Assembly: GCA_018970175.1 (NCBI GenBank)
Contig: JAGWWV010000012.1
Span: forward strand, 1 to 52,365
Length of the DNA: 52,365 nt
Direction of reading: 5' to 3'
Origin: Acidobacteriota bacterium
GTDB lineage: Bacteria; Actinomycetota; Acidimicrobiia; Acidimicrobiales; Ilumatobacteraceae
The translations under genes and the position numbers were made by a program. Each line of letters begins with the position of its first letter. The first letter of the stretch is position 1. Positions 49,786 to 52,365 of the stretch are shown here, piece by piece. The notes under the pieces were generated by a model that was not told the origin of the DNA, ran no database searches, and saw only the letters and a list, made by a program, of their open reading frames with translations.

Positions 49786-50442
49786 ATGGACCTCTACAAC
49801 GCCCTGTACACGACCCGCGCGATGCGTCGTGTGAAGCCCGATCCCATTCCCGAGGACGTTGTGAAGAAACTCCTCGACGCGGCAATTCGGGCACCATCGG
49901 GTGGAAACCAACAGAAGTGGCGGTTCCTGCTGCTGACGGATCCGGCGAAGAAGTCGGAGCTTCAGAAGCTGTATCGCGAAGGTCTGACCGAATTGAACGC
50001 CACCCAGTACAAGGCGGTCATGGACCTGATCACGAACGGTGATCCGAACGACCCCGAAGTCATTCAGGCGAAGAAGACGAACGCGAGTGCCGAATGGCTC
50101 GCCGACAACCTCGACCGTGTCCCGCTGATTGTCTTCGCGTGGGGCAAGCCAAACGGTGAAAGTTCCATCTATCCGGCACTCTGGAGCCTCCAGCTTGCCG
50201 CGACGGCGGAAGGCATCGGCTCGGCCCTGACGACGCTCCTTTTCAAGAAGCACACGAAACAGGTGCTCGACATCCTCGGCGCCCCGGAGCCGACCGAGTG
50301 GGTGCCGATGGCCATGGTCACGCTCGGCTACCCGACGGGCAAGTGGGCGGTCGCCAAGCGCCAGCCGGCCCACGAGGTCACGTTTCAGGATTCCTGGGGA
50401 ACTCCCGTCTCGTGGAAGGTCGACTCCCCGCTCTGGCAGTAG
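49786..50442 (+). CDS. Nitroreductase family protein
   Basis: A 218-residue FMN-dependent reductase. The N-terminal TTRAMRRVKPDPIPEDVV (about 9-26) and IRAPSGGNQQKWRFLLL (about 34-50) are the FMN-binding signatures; SIYPALWSLQLAATAEGIGS (about 127-146) and the late GYPTGKW are typical as well. The physiological substrate is not nitro compounds in most cases (quinones, enals, nitroalkenes). I use the ATG at 49786; a TTG at 49768 would overlap the preceding gene. It follows the NTF2-like gene closely. Confidence 0.87.
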   Translation: MDLYNALYTTRAMRRVKPDPIPEDVVKKLLDAAIRAPSGGNQQKWRFLLLTDPAKKSELQKLYREGLTELNATQYKAVMDLITNGDPNDPEVIQAKKTNASAEWLADNLDRVPLIVFAWGKPNGESSIYPALWSLQLAATAEGIGSALTTLLFKKHTKQVLDILGAPEPTEWVPMAMVTLGYPTGKWAVAKRQPAHEVTFQDSWGTPVSWKVDSPLWQ

Positions 50443-50505
50443 CGTTCCCCCAGAACGTCGTCCAGCATCCCCTCCGGAACCCCCTTCGATAGGACAAAGG
50501 CACCG

Positions 50506-51324
50506 ATGACCACTCCCCGCAAAGCCGTCACCGCTCCGGTTCTCTCCGAAATGAAGAGCCGTGGCGAGAAGATCGCCATGATCACCGCGTACGACGCAAC
50601 TTTTGCGGCGATCGTCGATTCGGCGGGAGTCGACGTCATCCTCGTCGGAGATTCCGTTGCGACGACCGTGCAGGGCGAACCGAACACGATTCCCGTCACG
50701 ATGGAGGAAATGGAATACCACGTCCGGCTCGTGCGTCGCGCCACTCCGAAGGCTTTGGTGGTTGGCGACCTTCCGTTCGGTAGCTACCAGGTTGGCGCAA
50801 CGCAAGCGGTGTCGAATTCGGTTCGCCTGATCAAAGCTGGCGCACAGGCGGTGAAACTCGAGGGCGGTCTGACCGTTGCCGACTCCGTACGCGCAATCGC
50901 CGATGCCGACATTCCCGTGATGGGTCACATTGGCCTCACCCCGCAGAGCGTTCATCGCATGGGCGGCCACAAGGTCCAGGGCCGCCGTGAGGGCTACGAG
51001 GCGGGCGGTCGACAGAGACTGCTCGAAGATGCCCACGCCGTCGAGCAGGCTGGCGCCTTCGCCATCGTCCTCGAGGGCATTCCGGCTCAGCTCGCCGCGG
51101 AGATCACCGCCAAACTCTCCATTCCCACCATCGGAATAGGCGCCGGCGCGCAATGCGACGGCCAGGTTCTCGTGCTCCACGACGTGCTCGGCTTGTCGAC
51201 TCGGGAACTGAGCTTCACCAAGAAGTTTGCCGACGTTCGCACTCTCAGCACCGACGCCTGTCGCGCCTACGTTGCAGAGGTTCGTGACGGCACCTGGCCC
51301 GACGACGCACACTCCTTCGAATAG
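50506..51324 (+). CDS. panB: 3-methyl-2-oxobutanoate hydroxymethyltransferase
   Basis: First step of pantothenate (and so CoA) biosynthesis: transfers a hydroxymethyl group from methylene-tetrahydrofolate to ketoisovalerate to give ketopantoate. Seen: ITAYDATFAAI (26-36), ILVGDS with the Mg-binding Asp49, VVGDLPFGSY (about 84-93), GHIGLTPQSVH (about 141-151) and the catalytic Glu in VLEGIP. The length of 272 is normal. AGGACAAAGG precedes the ATG. PanC follows after 11 nt. Confidence 0.96.
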   Translation: MTTPRKAVTAPVLSEMKSRGEKIAMITAYDATFAAIVDSAGVDVILVGDSVATTVQGEPNTIPVTMEEMEYHVRLVRRATPKALVVGDLPFGSYQVGATQAVSNSVRLIKAGAQAVKLEGGLTVADSVRAIADADIPVMGHIGLTPQSVHRMGGHKVQGRREGYEAGGRQRLLEDAHAVEQAGAFAIVLEGIPAQLAAEITAKLSIPTIGIGAGAQCDGQVLVLHDVLGLSTRELSFTKKFADVRTLSTDACRAYVAEVRDGTWPDDAHSFE

Positions 51325-51335
51325 GAAGACACCAG

Positions 51336-52211
51336 TTGCGCATCGTCAGTGCGCCCTCGGAGGTCCGTGCGTCGGTCGCGGCGGCGCGCTCGAGCGGTCG
51401 CTCGATCGGTTTCGTGCCGACAATGGGCGCACTTCACGCTGGCCACGCGTCGCTCATCGATGAAGCGCGCAACCATGGCCACTTCGTCGTCGTGTCGATT
51501 TTTGTCAACCCGATGCAGTTCAACGACCCCCGCGATCTCGCTGCCTATCCGATCACGACGCAAGCCGACGACAGTCTGTGTGTGACCGCCGGCGTCGACC
51601 TCTTGTGGCGACCCACCGTCGACGACATCTACCCGAGCGGCTTCGACACCGTCGTTGAGCCGGGTGCAATGGCCTCGATCCTGGAGGGCAAACATCGACC
51701 CGGACACTTCCGTGGTGTCGCGACGGTGGTCCTGAAACTCTTCAACGTCGTGGCTCCCGATTTCGCCTATTTCGGCCTCAAGGACTTCCAGCAACTCGCC
51801 GTGATCAGACACATGGCTCGTGATCTCGAGTTGCCCGTCGACATCATCGGTTGCCCCACCATCAGGGAAGACGATGGCCTGGCCATGTCGAGCCGAAACA
51901 CCAAACTGTCTGCTGACACGCGACGATCAGCCGCAGCGCTGTCGAATGCGCTGACGGGAGTCGTCACCGCTCTGCGGAACGGCGACGACGTCGCCGAGGC
52001 GCGCGCGTTCGGACTCGCTCTTCTCTCCAAGCAACCAGGAATCGATGTCGAGTATCTCGAGATCGTCGACCGCGACACGCTGTCGCAATTGACCTCGAAC
52101 GATTCCTCCTCGGCAGTCGTCCTCGTGGCTGCGAACATCGGCGGTGTCCGCCTCATCGACAATCTCGAGGTCGATCCTGCCCGAGTCGGACATCGAAAGG
52201 GCCCTGCGTGA
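51336..52211 (+). CDS. panC: Pantothenate synthetase
   Basis: ATP-dependent joining of pantoate and beta-alanine. Seen: the HIGH-type motif GALHAGHASLI (31-41, with H34 and H37), FVNPMQFNDPRDL, FGLKDFQQLAVI, and the KMSKS-like MSSRN near 185. The length of 291 is normal. TTG start at 51336 with AGGAAG at 9 nt. Its last bases overlap the start of the DinB-like gene (GTGA). With panB it provides two steps of CoA synthesis; no panD or panE is in the window. Confidence 0.95.
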   Translation: MRIVSAPSEVRASVAAARSSGRSIGFVPTMGALHAGHASLIDEARNHGHFVVVSIFVNPMQFNDPRDLAAYPITTQADDSLCVTAGVDLLWRPTVDDIYPSGFDTVVEPGAMASILEGKHRPGHFRGVATVVLKLFNVVAPDFAYFGLKDFQQLAVIRHMARDLELPVDIIGCPTIREDDGLAMSSRNTKLSADTRRSAAALSNALTGVVTALRNGDDVAEARAFGLALLSKQPGIDVEYLEIVDRDTLSQLTSNDSSSAVVLVAANIGGVRLIDNLEVDPARVGHRKGPA

Positions 52212-52365
52212 ACCAGTTCTCCGCTCCGTATCTTGCGCACGAATACTTTCTCTCGCGTACGCGTTTCACGAGCCTCCTGACGGACGCCCCTTCCGAATGG
52301 GCAACGTTGCCGGTGCCCGCCTGTCCGGCCTGGAACGTGCACGACCTTCTCGCACACGTGTCGGG
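52208..52365 (+). CDS. DinB-like/TIGR03083 family protein, N-terminal 52 codons, cut by the window edge
   Basis: The frame opens with GTG at 52208, overlapping the panC stop as GTGA, and runs to the right edge. Residues 29-52 contain the motif CPAWNVHDLLAHVSG, very close to CPGWTVRDLLAHL, characteristic of the TIGR03083 group of actinobacterial DinB/mycothiol-dependent maleylpyruvate-isomerase-like proteins. Those are mostly thiol-dependent metalloenzymes of unknown substrate. The rest of the gene is outside the window, so the assignment rests on this motif. Confidence 0.7.
   Translation, partial: MNQFSAPYLAHEYFLSRTRFTSLLTDAPSEWATLPVPACPAWNVHDLLAHVS

Noticed and set aside
49633-51312. A 559-codon minus-strand open frame opposite the nitroreductase and panB
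   Set aside because: It spans two well-identified genes and an intergenic region and shows no domain; it is an antisense shadow.

Overview
The window is a gene-dense stretch of high-GC bacterial chromosome (roughly 60-65% GC by eye), almost certainly from an actinomycete-phylum bacterium. I place it in or near the class Acidimicrobiia; that placement is inference. The pointers are a proteasome-activating ATPase (Mpa/ARC) near a tRNA m1A58 methyltransferase (the same genes are close in Mycobacterium), a DUF3151 protein, a GuaB1-type IMPDH homologue, a two-domain Sua5, an actinobacterial-type transaldolase, a TIGR03083-like gene at the right edge, and TANNNT -10 boxes lying 6-7 nt before start codons. 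I see no tRNA, rRNA, CRISPR array, insertion sequence, integrase or phage structural gene. The longest non-coding stretches are 1088-1297 (210 bp) and 34093-34283 (191 bp). All genes look chromosomal and intact except the two cut by the window edges.

Layout. 1-3136: the N-terminal part of mpa, a divergent 3Fe-4S ferredoxin, trmI and three small membrane or basic proteins. 3181-9425: a PBP4-type peptidase coupled to an ADP-forming acyl-CoA synthetase, a TetR regulator divergent from a fatty-acid desaturase, and nagA. 9435-13912: a small unknown gene, transketolase, transaldolase and a LOG-family hydrolase. 13890-18255: glycolate oxidase glcDEF (minus strand) with a divergent cysteine-rich protein. 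18290-23026: TypA GTPase, an acid-tailed small protein, RNase D, rhodanese, a MobA-like nucleotidyltransferase and DUF3151. 23109-30331: phosphatase and M18 aminopeptidase, then guaB1-cmk-plsC, an alpha/beta hydrolase, Sua5 and a J-domain-like protein. 30341-34092: enoyl-CoA hydratase, a nitronate monooxygenase-like enzyme, heme A synthase with a flavin-binding protein, and a TetR regulator. 34284-35489: a secreted M23 cell-wall peptidase. 35494-42387: an accessory-metabolism block (methyltransferase, FadD, split-barrel flavoprotein, two SDRs, ThuA-like protein, zinc dehydrogenase). 42359-47718: a lipoprotein, a heterodimeric ABC exporter, DoxX and a membrane-anchored protein. 47737-50442: hexapeptide acyltransferase, a second ThuA-like protein, an NTF2-like protein and a nitroreductase. 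50506-52365: panB, panC and the start of a DinB-like gene.

How it works together. Most units are 1-4 genes long, with ATGA or TGATG overlaps that imply translational coupling. The most striking feature seen directly is regulatory. At about two dozen transcription-unit starts a TANNNT hexamer sits 6-9 nt before the start codon, so the transcripts are probably leaderless. In three divergent pairs the two -10 hexamers physically overlap. The most unusual proteins are an SDR with Phe in place of the catalytic Tyr, an ABC pair with one degenerate ATP site, and two ThuA-like genes, each coupled by a 4-nt overlap to a different downstream gene. No single wholly new system could be proven from sequence alone; the ThuA modules are the best candidates.
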